Assembly (NCBI RefSeq): GCF_014268935.2
Contig: NZ_JABWRJ020000003.1
Span: forward strand, 558,001 to 622,000
Direction of reading: 5' to 3'
Source of the DNA: Pseudomonas peradeniyensis
GTDB lineage: Bacteria; Pseudomonadota; Gammaproteobacteria; Pseudomonadales; Pseudomonadaceae
DNA: 64,000 nucleotides
Shown: piece by piece, positions 26,587-35,504 of the stretch
How the letters are laid out: the number at the start of each line of letters is the position of its first letter
How positions within the stretch are numbered: position 1 is the stretch's first letter
The notes under the pieces: generated by a model
Seen by the model: the letters and a program-made list of their open reading frames with translations, nothing else
Databases searched by the model: none
Told to the model about the DNA's origin: nothing
Program-made: the position numbers and the translations under genes

Positions 26587-26943
26587 TTGGACAGAGTGTT
26601 CATCGAAGGCCTGGAAGTCGATACCGTCATCGGTGCCTATGACTGGGAGCGGGATATTCGCCAGTGCCTGCGCCTGGACCTGAGTTTCGCCTGGGACAAT
26701 CGCCCGGCGGCGGCCGGTGACGACCTGTCGCTGGCGCTGGACTACGCCAGTGTCTCGGCGCGGGTCCAGGCCTTCGCCGAGCAGGCGCGGTTCGAGCTGG
26801 TGGAGACTTTCGCCGAGCGTCTGGTGGCGGTGCTGATGGACGAATTCAACATCCCCTGGGTGCGACTGAAACTGACCAAGCCGGGTGCGGTGCCTGCGGC
26901 CCGTGGCGGTGTAGGCGTGGAGATCGAGCGCGGATGTCTTTGA
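26587..26943 (+). CDS. folB: FolB, dihydroneopterin aldolase
   Basis: 118 residues from a TTG start at 26587 preceded by GGAGAGAAG. The earlier in-frame start would add eight unrelated residues. The sequence MDRVFIEGLEVDTVIGAYDWER and the LTKPGAVPAARGGVGVEIER tail are typical of FolB. It converts dihydroneopterin to 6-hydroxymethyl-dihydropterin in folate synthesis. Its end overlaps folK by 10 bases, joining two successive pathway steps. Confidence 0.95.
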   Translation: MDRVFIEGLEVDTVIGAYDWERDIRQCLRLDLSFAWDNRPAAAGDDLSLALDYASVSARVQAFAEQARFELVETFAERLVAVLMDEFNIPWVRLKLTKPGAVPAARGGVGVEIERGCL

Positions 26944-27443
26944 GTACCGTCTATCTCGGGCTGGGCAGCAACATCGACCGCGAGCGGCACTTGTGCGCGG
27001 GGCTCGATGCGTTGGCTGGCATGCTCAGTGACATGCACTGCTCCGCAGTGTTCGAGAGCCAGGCCGTGGGAATCAAGAGCGGCCCGTTCTACAACCTGGT
27101 GGTGCGCGGACGCACCGACCTGCCACTGCTGGAACTCGACCGCCGGCTCAAGTTCATCGAGGCCGAGAACGGCCGCTACGCCCCGGATCGCAAGGGGCTG
27201 CCGCTGGATATCGATGTACTGATGTTCGATGACCTGTGTGGCACGTTCAATGGCCTGGTGCTGCCACGGGCGGAGATCGTGAAGAACGCCTTTGTACTGT
27301 GGCCGTTGTCGTTGCTGGCGCCGGAACTGGTACATCCGGGCGAGGGCAAGTCCATGGGGCAGCTGTGGCGCGAGGCGAGCATTGAACAGGTACTGGCGCC
27401 AGTGCCGTTCGAATGGCGGGGTTTGCAGCTGACCCTGATGTAA
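26934..27443 (+). CDS. folK: FolK, HPPK (pterin pyrophosphokinase)
   Basis: 169 residues. It begins MSLSTVYLGLGSNIDRERHL. It contains the signature DRKGLPLDIDVLMFDD, with the paired Asp residues that bind Mg-ATP, and LPRAEIVKNAFVLWPL. It activates 6-hydroxymethyl-dihydropterin for DHPS. Translationally coupled to folB by a 10-base overlap. Confidence 0.96.
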   Translation: MSLSTVYLGLGSNIDRERHLCAGLDALAGMLSDMHCSAVFESQAVGIKSGPFYNLVVRGRTDLPLLELDRRLKFIEAENGRYAPDRKGLPLDIDVLMFDDLCGTFNGLVLPRAEIVKNAFVLWPLSLLAPELVHPGEGKSMGQLWREASIEQVLAPVPFEWRGLQLTLM

Positions 27444-27448
27444 GCCAT

Positions 27449-27486
27449 CACCGCCCTCTTCGCGGGTTTGCCCGCGAATGGCGGTG
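27449..27486. terminator. REP-like nested hairpin between folK and cca (bidirectional terminator)
   Basis: Nested perfect stems (27449-27455 with 27480-27486, and 27459-27466 with 27471-27478) sit between the convergent stops of folK (27443) and cca (27492). The inner CTTCGCGGGTTTGCCCGCGAA resembles the P. putida REP consensus. Confidence 0.7.
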
Positions 27487-27491
27487 GCAGA

Positions 27492-28589
27492 TCAAGCTGA
27501 CTTGTATGCTTCGAGCGCCTTCAGTCGTTTGTCTTTTAGGGCGTCTCCCAAGGCCTTTCCGGTCAATCCTTTCTCTACCAGTGACTTCACTTCCACAGCC
27601 CGCGCTGCTTCAGCAGCTCCCCGCAGGTAAATGCCCTGAGGGTAATCCGAGTCTGGTGCAGCCATCTCGCACGCGGCGATGTACTCCTCGAAACGTTGCG
27701 GTCGTCGATACACATCGAACTTCTGCAGCAGCTCCAGCAGGCTCGACGGCTCCAGTGCCCAGGCTTCATCGGCGCATTCGGCGAACTCTCCCACCAGTAC
27801 CGCCAGCTCCTGGCATTCGCGTGGGACCTTGAAGCGCTGGTTGAGTGCCTTGATCGCCGTTGGCTCCAATCCGCGCAGCAGGCATGCCCAGCGCACCGGC
27901 AGTGATTGCTGGTGCCTGGCCGCCTGGTGCAGCGCAGCCAGTGTATCGGCGCCGTGCTCCAGCTCTGGCATCAGCTCGTTCAGCGCGCCGCATCTGCGCA
28001 GCACCTCGACGAACACCTGTGGCTCGTTTTCCATCAATGCCCGTTCGATCTCCTTCCAGCTACGCTCGGCCGTCAGTGCCTGCAGCTCGCCCGACTCGGC
28101 GATCTGGCGCATGAGGGCCAGGGTTTCATCGGCAACCTCGAAACCCAGAGGTGCATAGCGCGCCGCAAAGCGGGCAACACGCAGCACTCGCAAAGGATCT
28201 TCGGCGAACGCCGGTGAAACATGGCGCAGGATCCGTTGTTCGAGATCGACCTTGCCGTGATAGGGATCGTGCAGCGCGCCGTGTTCGTCCTCGGCCATGG
28301 CATTGATGGTCAGGTCGCGACGCACCAGGTCTTCTTCGAGGGTGACTTCGGGGCTGGCATGAAAGGTGAAACCGCCATAACCACGACCGCTCTTGCGCTC
28401 GGTACGGGCCAGGGCATATTCCTCACCGGTCTTTGGGTGCAGGAACACCGGGAAATCGGCCCCGACCGGGCGGAATCCCTGGGCCTGCATCTGTTCGACG
28501 GTGGCGCCAACCACCAGCCAGTCGACGTCGCTGACCGGGCGGCCGAGCAGGCGGTCGCGCACGGCGCCGCCAACCTTGTAGATCTGCAT
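27492..28589 (-). CDS. cca: CCA-adding tRNA nucleotidyltransferase
   Basis: 365 residues from the ATG at 28589, preceded by GGAGGT. Class II nucleotidyltransferase head: MQIYKVGGAVRDRLLGRPVSDVDWLVVG (metal-binding DxD), then RRDLTINAMAED and the RxLRVARFAAR motif for CTP/ATP choice. It builds or repairs the 3' CCA end of tRNAs. No HD domain of the longer E. coli-type protein is apparent. The last part fits the shorter Pseudomonas form. Confidence 0.96.
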   Translation of the reverse strand: MQIYKVGGAVRDRLLGRPVSDVDWLVVGATVEQMQAQGFRPVGADFPVFLHPKTGEEYALARTERKSGRGYGGFTFHASPEVTLEEDLVRRDLTINAMAEDEHGALHDPYHGKVDLEQRILRHVSPAFAEDPLRVLRVARFAARYAPLGFEVADETLALMRQIAESGELQALTAERSWKEIERALMENEPQVFVEVLRRCGALNELMPELEHGADTLAALHQAARHQQSLPVRWACLLRGLEPTAIKALNQRFKVPRECQELAVLVGEFAECADEAWALEPSSLLELLQKFDVYRRPQRFEEYIAACEMAAPDSDYPQGIYLRGAAEAARAVEVKSLVEKGLTGKALGDALKDKRLKALEAYKSA

Positions 28590-28646
28590 GTGAAACCTCC
28601 ATTTCTGCCGACAGGATACCTTGTCGGCAGCCATGGAGGTTGCTGG

Positions 28647-30215
28647 CTACAGGTGGTGCACCACGGCCAGGTCCATGCGTCCGTAGTCGCCAGCCTCGCT
28701 GTGCTCGCTGCGCGGTGGCATGTGGTGGGTCTTCATCACCTGGTCGCCCTGCACGGTCTCCAGGTGGATGTCGAAGCCCCACAGGCGGTGCAGGTGCTTG
28801 AGCACCTCGTCGGTGGAGTCACCCAGGGGTTTGCGGTTGTGCTGCTGGTGGCGCAGGGTCAGCGAGCGGTCGCCGCGCCGGTCGATGCTCCAGATCTGCA
28901 CGTTGGGCTCGCGGTTGCCCAGGTTGTACTGCGCGGCCAACTGCTCACGGATGGTGCGGTAGCCGTCCTCGTCATGGATGGCCGGCACCAGCAGGTCGTC
29001 GCGCTGGTCGTCGTCGAGGATGCTGAACAGCTTGAGGTCGCGCATTACCTTGGGTGACAGGTACTGCAGGATGAAGCTTTCGTCCTTGAAGCTGCTCATG
29101 GCGAACTTGATCGTCGACAGCCAGTCGCTGCCGGCGATATCCGGGAACCAGCGGCGATCCTCCTCGGTGGGGTGCTCGCACATGCGGCGGATGTCGGTGT
29201 ACATGGCAAAGCCCAGGGCATAGGGGTTGATGCCGCTGTAGTAGGGGCTGTCGAATCCAGGCTGGAACACCACACTGGTGTGCGACTGCAAAAACTCCAT
29301 CATGAAGCCTTCGGTGATCAGCCCCTCGTCGTACAGGTCGTTCATCAGGGTGTAGTGCCAGAAGGTCGCCCAGCCTTCGTTCATTACCTGGGTCTGGCGC
29401 TGCGGGTAGAAATACTGGGCGATCTTGCGCACGATGCGCACCACTTCGCGCTGCCAGGGCTCCAGCAGCGGGGCGTGCTTCTCGATGAAGTAGAGGATGT
29501 TCTCCTGGGGTTCGGCCGGGAAGCGCGCGTCGTCCTTTTCGCCACCTTTTTCGGCGCCCTTGGGGATGGTGCGCCAGAGGTCGTTGATCTGCCGTTGCAG
29601 GTGTTCCTCACGCTCCTTCTGCCGGCGCCGCTCTTCCTCGGCGGAGATGGGGTAGGGACGCTTGTAGCGGTCCACGCCGTAGTTCATCAGGGCGTGGCAG
29701 GAGTCGATCAGGTCCTCGACGGCATCGATGCCGTGGCGCTCCTCGCATTGGGCGATGTACTGCTTGGCAAACACCAGGTAGTCGATGATCGAGCTGGCAT
29801 CGGTCCAGGTGCGGAACAGGTAGTTGCCCTTGAAGAAGCTGTTGTGGCCGTAACAGGCGTGGGCGATCACCAGTGCCTGCATGCACATGGTGTTCTCTTC
29901 CATCAGGTAGGCGATGCACGGATCGGAGTTGATCACGATCTCGTAGGCCAGGCCCATCTGGCCACGGCTGTAGGACTTCTCGGTACTGAGGAACTGCTTG
30001 CCGTAGGACCAGTGGTGATAGCCCAGCGGCATGCCCACCGAGGCGTAGGCGTCCATCATCTGCTCGGCGGTGATCACTTCGATCTGGTTGGGGTAGGTGT
30101 CCAGGGCGTAGCGGGCGGCCAGGCGACTGATCTCGCGATCGTAGGTCTGGATCAGCTCGAACGTCCATTCGGAGCCGGTGGAAATGGGCTGGCGTCTCTG
30201 CTCTCTGGCGGTCAT
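28647..30215 (-). CDS. SpoVR-family protein (YcgB-like)
   Basis: 522 residues, full length for the family. The sequence contains conserved stretches such as ACYGHNSFFKGNYLFRTWTDAS and MNEGWATFWHYTLMNDLYDEG, whose His and Glu residues suggest a metal-binding or peptidase-like core. The biochemical role is unknown. In enterobacteria the homologue (YcgB) is expressed in stationary phase and under nitrogen limitation. Its ATG overlaps the yeaH-like gene stop by 4 bases, the third member of a conserved three-gene module. Confidence 0.94.
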   Translation of the reverse strand: MTAREQRRQPISTGSEWTFELIQTYDREISRLAARYALDTYPNQIEVITAEQMMDAYASVGMPLGYHHWSYGKQFLSTEKSYSRGQMGLAYEIVINSDPCIAYLMEENTMCMQALVIAHACYGHNSFFKGNYLFRTWTDASSIIDYLVFAKQYIAQCEERHGIDAVEDLIDSCHALMNYGVDRYKRPYPISAEEERRRQKEREEHLQRQINDLWRTIPKGAEKGGEKDDARFPAEPQENILYFIEKHAPLLEPWQREVVRIVRKIAQYFYPQRQTQVMNEGWATFWHYTLMNDLYDEGLITEGFMMEFLQSHTSVVFQPGFDSPYYSGINPYALGFAMYTDIRRMCEHPTEEDRRWFPDIAGSDWLSTIKFAMSSFKDESFILQYLSPKVMRDLKLFSILDDDQRDDLLVPAIHDEDGYRTIREQLAAQYNLGNREPNVQIWSIDRRGDRSLTLRHQQHNRKPLGDSTDEVLKHLHRLWGFDIHLETVQGDQVMKTHHMPPRSEHSEAGDYGRMDLAVVHHL

Positions 30216-31483
30216 GTGGCTAACCTGCGCTGGAAGAGTTCACGGAAGACCGGGTAGATGTCGCCGGCCGATACCAACTGCTGCTGGGCGAAGGTGTCGG
30301 GGAACGCCTCGCCGATGCGCTCGTACTCGTACCACAGCGCCTGGTGTTCGCGTGGGGTGATCTCGACGTAAGTGTAGTACTGCACGTGCTGCATGATCTG
30401 GTTGGCGAGGATGTCACGGCAGATCGGTGAGTCGTCGTTCCAGTTGTCGCCGTCCGAGGCCTGGGCGGCGTAGATGTTCCAGTCGCTGGCCGGGTAGCGC
30501 TCGGCCATGATCTCCTGCATCAGCTTGAGCGCGCTGGAGACGATGGTGCCGCCGGTCTCGCGGGAGTAGAAGAACTCTTCCTCGTCCACTTCGCGGGCGC
30601 TGGTGTGGTGGCGGATGAACACCACCTCGATGCGGTCGTAGTTGCGCTTGAGGAACAGGTACAGCAGGATGAAGAAGCGCTTGGCGATGTCCTTGGTGGC
30701 CTGGGTCATGGAGCCGGACACGTCCATCAGGCAGAACATCACCGCCTTGGAGCTGGGGTTGGGCTGCTTGACCAGCAGGTTGTACTTCAGGTCGAAGGTG
30801 TCGAGGAACGGCAGGCGGTTGATGCGCGCCTTGAGGCGTTCGATCTCGGTCTCGGTGTCCTGGATGTCGGTGAAGTTGTCCGGTTCCTCGACCTTGAGCC
30901 GGTCCAGCTCCTTTTGCGCCTCGCGCAGCAGGGCGCGGCTGCTGCCGGTCAGGGCGATGCGCCGGGCGTGGGCCGAGCGCAGGGTGCGGACGATGTTGAT
31001 GCGCGACGGGTTGCCCTCGTTGGCAATGCCTGCGCGTACGGTCTTGAAGGTGTCGGCCCCGGTCAGGTGACGCTTGACCAGGTTGGGCAGCTCCAGGTCC
31101 TCGAACATGAACTCGAGGAATTCTTCCTGGGTGATCTGGAACACGAAGTCGTCCATGCCCTCGCCGGAGTTGCCGGCCTTGCCGCGGCCACCGCCACCGC
31201 CGCCACCTTGTGGCCGGGCGATGTGTTCGCCGGCAGTGAATTCCTTGTTGCCGGGGTGGACGATGGTCTGCTTGCCGCCGCGACCGTGGTGCAGCACGGG
31301 TTCGTCGATGTCGCGACCCGGGATGCTGATCTGTTCGCCATGCTCCATGTCCATGATGGAGCGGCGGCTCACGGCCTCTTCGACGGCCTTCTTGATGTGT
31401 TCACGGTAACGCCGCAGGAAGCGCTGGCGGTTGACCGTGCTCTTGTTCTTGCCGTTCAGGCGTCGGTCGATTACGTAGCTCAT
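30212..31483 (-). CDS. YeaH-family protein (DUF444, VWA-like)
   Basis: 423 residues from the ATG at 31483, preceded by GGAGGG. DUF444 proteins have a von Willebrand A-like domain; its MIDAS-type motif is visible as MDVSGSM (CLMDVSGSMTQATKD). A Gly-rich linker (PQGGGGGGGRGKAGNSG) separates the N-terminal part. It functions with the PrkA kinase and SpoVR proteins in stress and stationary-phase signalling in E. coli (YeaG-YeaH). Details are unknown. Confidence 0.94.
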   Translation of the reverse strand: MSYVIDRRLNGKNKSTVNRQRFLRRYREHIKKAVEEAVSRRSIMDMEHGEQISIPGRDIDEPVLHHGRGGKQTIVHPGNKEFTAGEHIARPQGGGGGGGRGKAGNSGEGMDDFVFQITQEEFLEFMFEDLELPNLVKRHLTGADTFKTVRAGIANEGNPSRINIVRTLRSAHARRIALTGSSRALLREAQKELDRLKVEEPDNFTDIQDTETEIERLKARINRLPFLDTFDLKYNLLVKQPNPSSKAVMFCLMDVSGSMTQATKDIAKRFFILLYLFLKRNYDRIEVVFIRHHTSAREVDEEEFFYSRETGGTIVSSALKLMQEIMAERYPASDWNIYAAQASDGDNWNDDSPICRDILANQIMQHVQYYTYVEITPREHQALWYEYERIGEAFPDTFAQQQLVSAGDIYPVFRELFQRRLAT

Positions 31484-31602
31484 GGTCCCTCCGGTAGCTG
31501 GGAACAGCTGCACGCTTCAAGCTACGAGCTGCACGTAAAAGCAGCCGCCGCCGTCCGGGCCGGCAAGGCCAGCCTCGGACGCACGGCGTGTAGCGTGTCG
31601 CC
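31484..31602. repeat. prkA-yeaH spacer with a Pseudomonas-type GAAGC/TAGC repeat fragment
   Basis: The 119-base spacer contains CAGCTGCACGCTTCAAGCTACGAGCTGC, similar in style to the short AGCT-CAAGC repeats scattered in Pseudomonas intergenic regions. No gene is seen. It may hold a weak terminator or processing site. Confidence 0.3.
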
Positions 31603-33525
31603 TTATTGCGATTTCCTGACCCGCAGGTACCATTCCGACAGCAGTCGAACCTGCTTGTCGGTGTAGCCACGCTCCACCATCCGGGTGACGAAGTCGTTGT
31701 GCTTCTGTTGATCCTCCTTGCTGGCCTTGGCGTTGAAGCTGATGACCGGCAGCAGGTCCTCGGTGTTGGAGAACATCTTCTTCTCGATCACCACCCGCAG
31801 CTTCTCGTAGCTGAGCCAGCTGGGGTTCTTGCCGTTGTTGTTGGCCCGGGCGCGCAGCACGAAGTTGACGATTTCGTTGCGGAAGTCCTTCGGATTGCTG
31901 ATGCCGGCCGGCTTCTCGATCTTCTCCAGCTCCTCGTTGAGGGCAATGCGGTTGAGGATCTCGCCGGTTTCCGGGTCGCGGTATTCCTGGTCCTGGATCC
32001 AGAAGTCGGCGTACAGCACATAGCGGTCGAAAATGTTCTGGCCGTATTCGCTGTAGGACTCCAGGTAAGCGGTCTGGATCTCCTTGCCGATGAACTCGAT
32101 GTAGCGCGGCGCCAGGTATTCCTTCAGGTAGCGCAGGTAGCGCTCGCGCACCTCGGCCGGGAACTGTTCCTGCTCGATCTGCTGCTCCAGCACATACAGC
32201 AGGTGCACCGGGTTGGCCGCCACCTCGTGAGGGTCGAAGTTGAACACTTTGGAGAGGATCTTGAAGGCGAAGCGGGTCGACAGGCCGTTCATGCCCTCGT
32301 CGACGCCCGCGGCGTCGCGGTACTCCTGGATCGACTTGGCTTTCGGGTCGGTGTCCTTGAGGTTCTCGCCGTCGTACACGCGCATCTTCGAGTAGATGTT
32401 GGAGTTCTCGGGCTCTTTCAGGCGCGAGAGCACGGTGAACTGGGCCAGCATCTTCAGTGTGTCAGGCGCGCAGTGCGCCTTGGCCAGGGAGCTGTTGATC
32501 AGCAGCTTGTCGTAGATCTTGATCTCGTCGCTGACGCGCAGGCAGTAAGGCACCTTGACGATGTAGATCCGGTCGATGAAGGCCTCGTTGTTCTTGTTGT
32601 TGCGGAAGGTATGCCATTCCGATTCGTTGGAGTGGGCCAGCAGGATCCCGGAATAGGGGATCGCGCCCAGCCCCTCGGTGCTGTTGTAGTTGCCTTCCTG
32701 GGTCGCGGTGAGCAACGGGTGCAGGACCTTGATCGGCGCCTTGAACATCTCGACGAATTCCATCAGGCCCTGGTTGGCCCGGCACAGCGCGCCCGAATAG
32801 CTGTAGGCGTCGGCGTCGTTCTGCGGGAATTCCTCGAGCTTGCGGATATCCACCTTGCCCACCAGGGCCGAGATGTCCTGGTTGTTCTCGTCGCCCGGCT
32901 CGGTCTTGGCGATGGCGATCTGGTTGAGGATGGACGGGTAGAGCTTGACCACCCTGAACTTGCTGATGTCGCCGCCGAACTCCTGCAGGCGCTTGGTGGC
33001 CCAGGGCGACATGATGGTGTTGAGGTAGCGGCGCGAGATGCCGTATTCCTCTTCGAGGATCTGGCCGTCCTCGGCGGCGTTGAACAGGCCCAGGGGCGAT
33101 TCGAACACCGGCGAGCCCTTGATGGCGTAGAACGGCACCTTTTCCATCAGCTGCTTGAGTTTCTCGGCCAGCGACGATTTACCGCCGCCCACCGGGCCCA
33201 GCAGGTAGAGGATCTGTTTCTTCTCTTCCAGGCCTTGGGCGGCGTGGCGGAAGTAGGAGACGATCTGGTCGATGCACTCTTCCATGCCATGGAAGTCGGC
33301 AAAGGCCGGATAGCGGCGGATCACCTTGTTGGAGAAGATCCGCGACAGCCTGGAGTTGCTTGAGGTGTCGATCAGCTCTGGTTCGCCGATGGCCAGCAAC
33401 AGCCGCTCGGCCGCCGAGGCATAGGCGCTGCGATCCTCTTTGCACAGCTCGAGGTACTCCTGCAGCGAAAGTTCTTCCTGGCGGGTGGACTCGAAACGTT
33501 GTTGGAAGTGGCTAAAAATGCTCAT
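31603..33525 (-). CDS. prkA: PrkA-family serine protein kinase (YeaG-like)
   Basis: 640 residues from the ATG at 33525, the standard PrkA length. A longer open frame upstream lacks support. The N-terminal AAA+ module has Walker A GPVGGGKSS. The C-terminal part resembles a kinase-like domain (YDKLLINSSLAKAHCAPDTLK...RFAFKILSKVFNFD). Known homologues phosphorylate proteins and affect stationary-phase and stress adaptation. First gene of prkA-yeaH-spoVR. The 33526-33807 spacer before it is its likely promoter region. Confidence 0.96.
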   Translation of the reverse strand: MSIFSHFQQRFESTRQEELSLQEYLELCKEDRSAYASAAERLLLAIGEPELIDTSSNSRLSRIFSNKVIRRYPAFADFHGMEECIDQIVSYFRHAAQGLEEKKQILYLLGPVGGGKSSLAEKLKQLMEKVPFYAIKGSPVFESPLGLFNAAEDGQILEEEYGISRRYLNTIMSPWATKRLQEFGGDISKFRVVKLYPSILNQIAIAKTEPGDENNQDISALVGKVDIRKLEEFPQNDADAYSYSGALCRANQGLMEFVEMFKAPIKVLHPLLTATQEGNYNSTEGLGAIPYSGILLAHSNESEWHTFRNNKNNEAFIDRIYIVKVPYCLRVSDEIKIYDKLLINSSLAKAHCAPDTLKMLAQFTVLSRLKEPENSNIYSKMRVYDGENLKDTDPKAKSIQEYRDAAGVDEGMNGLSTRFAFKILSKVFNFDPHEVAANPVHLLYVLEQQIEQEQFPAEVRERYLRYLKEYLAPRYIEFIGKEIQTAYLESYSEYGQNIFDRYVLYADFWIQDQEYRDPETGEILNRIALNEELEKIEKPAGISNPKDFRNEIVNFVLRARANNNGKNPSWLSYEKLRVVIEKKMFSNTEDLLPVISFNAKASKEDQQKHNDFVTRMVERGYTDKQVRLLSEWYLRVRKSQ

Positions 33526-33807
33526 GACGTCACCTCGCTCGATACATGGAGACGACGCCGGATCAGTCAGCTGATGCTGGCATGCAACCGGGCTCGCCGA
33601 TTGCTGTATACCCCCCAGAACACCTTGGAACGCTACCGATGACCCGCACGCCGGTGTACCGGCTCTCCCCTTTTTTGGATGGCCTGGGCTTAAGGATAGT
33701 TGGTTATACGCAAGGTCAAGGGCGGGGAGCCGAGAAGACGCCTGCGACCGTTCGTCAGGTCGGGCGCAAGCCCGCGCCAAGCGCGGGCTGGAGGAAAAAT
33801 GAAAAAA
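33526..33807. promoter_or_regulatory. Spacer upstream of prkA with a hairpin after glpE
   Basis: 282 bases. A 9-bp perfect stem (33769-33777 with 33781-33789) follows the glpE stop but has no T run on the minus strand. A minus-strand CTATCCTTAA near 33690-33702 could be an RpoS-type -10 element for prkA; that is a guess from the known stationary-phase role. Confidence 0.35.
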
Positions 33808-34137
33808 TTATTCGGCGCTGCCCTGTGCGGTTTCCGCCGGGTAGGTGTTGCGCCACAGCTCGAAGCCACCGTCGATGCTGTAGACGTTGGAGAAGCCCTG
33901 GCCGACCAGGTAGGCGGCGGCGCTCTGGCTGGAATTGCCGTGGTAGCAGACAACCAGTGTAGGCGCGTCCAGGTCGGCGTTGCGGATGAAATCGGCAACC
34001 GAGTGATTATCCAGATGAGTGGCGCCGGCAATATGCCCGGCGGCATAGGCCTGCGGGTCGCGAATGTCGACCACGACTGCACCTTCCGCACGCAGGGCTA
34101 GGGCTTGCTCGGGGGTAATGCGCTTGAATTCGCTCAT
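33808..34137 (-). CDS. glpE: GlpE, thiosulfate sulfurtransferase (rhodanese)
   Basis: 109 residues from the ATG at 34137 (MSEFKRITPEQALAL). Single rhodanese domain with VVDIRDPQAYAAGHIAGATHL and the active-site loop VVCYHGNSS, whose Cys receives sulfur. Final gene of the lptD-to-glpE run, 13 bases after apaH. The same apaG-apaH-glpE order occurs in other pseudomonads. Confidence 0.94.
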   Translation of the reverse strand: MSEFKRITPEQALALRAEGAVVVDIRDPQAYAAGHIAGATHLDNHSVADFIRNADLDAPTLVVCYHGNSSQSAAAYLVGQGFSNVYSIDGGFELWRNTYPAETAQGSAE

Positions 34138-34150
34138 GGGTGCGGTTCCT

Positions 34151-35008
34151 TCAGGGGTGTTCGTTGAGTGGGGCCGGCGGGCGCGGGGTGCCCTCGCGGG
34201 TGCAGTCGCAGCGGTGCATTTCACCACTGTCGACATTGTACAGGGTCATCGCGCCGCCCCAGACGCAGCCGGTGTCCAGGGCTATCACGCCGGGCACATC
34301 AACGCGGCCTTCGAGGGCGGCCCAGTGGCCGAAGATGATCTTCACATGGCGCGAGCGGCGGTCCGGGTGGGCAAACCACGGCTTGTAGCCCTTTGGGGCA
34401 CTGTCGGCGCCTTCCTTGGTCTTGAGGTCGAGTTTGCCGGCGGCGGTGCAGAAGCGCATGCGGGTGAAGTAGTTGGTGATCACCCGCAGGCGCTCGACGC
34501 CGGCCAGGTCCTTGCTCCACTTGTTCGGCTCGTTGCCGTACATGCCGTCCAGGTACAGCTTCAGGCGACCGTCGTCGCGCAGCACTTCCTCGACCTCTGC
34601 AGCGAGCTCCAGCGCCTTGCCCAGGGTCCATTGCGGTGGAATGCCAGCATGGACCATGGCGATGCCGCGGGCCTCGTCGTAGTGCAACAGCTTCTGCTGG
34701 CGCAGCCAGTCGAACAGCTGGTCGGCGTCCGGGGCCTCGATGATTTCGCGCAGGGTGTCGCTTTTCTTCAGGCGCTCGACGTTGTGCCACGCCGCCAGCA
34801 GGTGCAGGTCGTGATTGCCCAGCACGCAGACCAGCGCATGGCGGATCGAATACAGGTAGCGCAGGGTCTCGAGGGACTCGGGGCCGCGGTTGACCAGGTC
34901 GCCCACCAGCCACAGGCGGTCGACGGCCGGGTTGAAGCGTACACGTTCGAGCAGGCACTTGAGCGGTTGCAGGCAACCTTGCAGGTCGCCGACCGCATAG
35001 GTGGCCAT
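34151..35008 (-). CDS. apaH: ApaH, diadenosine tetraphosphatase
   Basis: 285 residues. Calcineurin-type metallophosphatase motifs are in order: GDLQGC, GDLVNRGP, LGNHDLHL, then HAGIPPQW. It symmetrically hydrolyses Ap4A to ADP and removes Np4A caps from RNA. It shares one base with the apaG stop, as in enterobacteria. Confidence 0.97.
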   Translation of the reverse strand: MATYAVGDLQGCLQPLKCLLERVRFNPAVDRLWLVGDLVNRGPESLETLRYLYSIRHALVCVLGNHDLHLLAAWHNVERLKKSDTLREIIEAPDADQLFDWLRQQKLLHYDEARGIAMVHAGIPPQWTLGKALELAAEVEEVLRDDGRLKLYLDGMYGNEPNKWSKDLAGVERLRVITNYFTRMRFCTAAGKLDLKTKEGADSAPKGYKPWFAHPDRRSRHVKIIFGHWAALEGRVDVPGVIALDTGCVWGGAMTLYNVDSGEMHRCDCTREGTPRPPAPLNEHP

Positions 35009-35388
35009 CAGTGCAGGGCCCCGGGCACGGCCAGGCGGAACGGGGCGATCGTGGCGTCGAAGCGCTTGCCGTCCTCGGCGAACATCTGGTAGCTGCCCTG
35101 CATGGTGCCGACGCGGGTGCTGATGACCGCGCCGCTGCTGTAGGTGTGGCTCTGGCCGGGTTCGATCAGCGGCTGTTGGCCGATCACGCCGGCGCCGCGC
35201 ACTTCCTCGACCTCGCCGTCACCGTTGGTGATCAGCCAGTGGCGGGACATCAGCTTGGCCGTGACCGTGCCGTTGTTCTGCACGGTGATGGTGTAGGCGA
35301 AGGCGAAACGGCTGCTTTCGGGGTCGGATTGGTCTTTGAGGTAGCGGGTCACGACGCTGACGTCGATCTGATAGCGGGGGTCGGACAT
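35008..35388 (-). CDS. apaG: ApaG-domain protein
   Basis: 126 residues from the ATG at 35388 (MSDPRYQIDVSVVTRYL). All-beta ApaG/DUF525 domain with YTITVQNNGTVTAKLMSRHWLITN. The molecular role is not settled; it is nearly always found next to apaH and ksgA. The stop overlaps the apaH start. Confidence 0.97.
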   Translation of the reverse strand: MSDPRYQIDVSVVTRYLKDQSDPESSRFAFAYTITVQNNGTVTAKLMSRHWLITNGDGEVEEVRGAGVIGQQPLIEPGQSHTYSSGAVISTRVGTMQGSYQMFAEDGKRFDATIAPFRLAVPGALH

Positions 35389-35460
35389 GCAAGGGCCTTG
35401 GGCGAACTGACGCAATAACGCAGTCTAGGCCATTGGCGGGGGTGGAGGCCAGTTATCCCT

Positions 35461-35498
35461 GATCGCGGGACAAGCCCGCTCCCACGGGGGGAGCGGGC
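35461..35498. repeat. REP-type palindrome between ksgA and apaG
   Basis: GATCGCGGGACAAGCCCGCTCCCAC (written here only as the REP type) is followed by a 9-bp stem partner (35474-35482 with 35490-35498). It may also slow transcription from ksgA into apaG. Confidence 0.75.
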
Positions 35499-35504
35499 GC
35501 TTGG

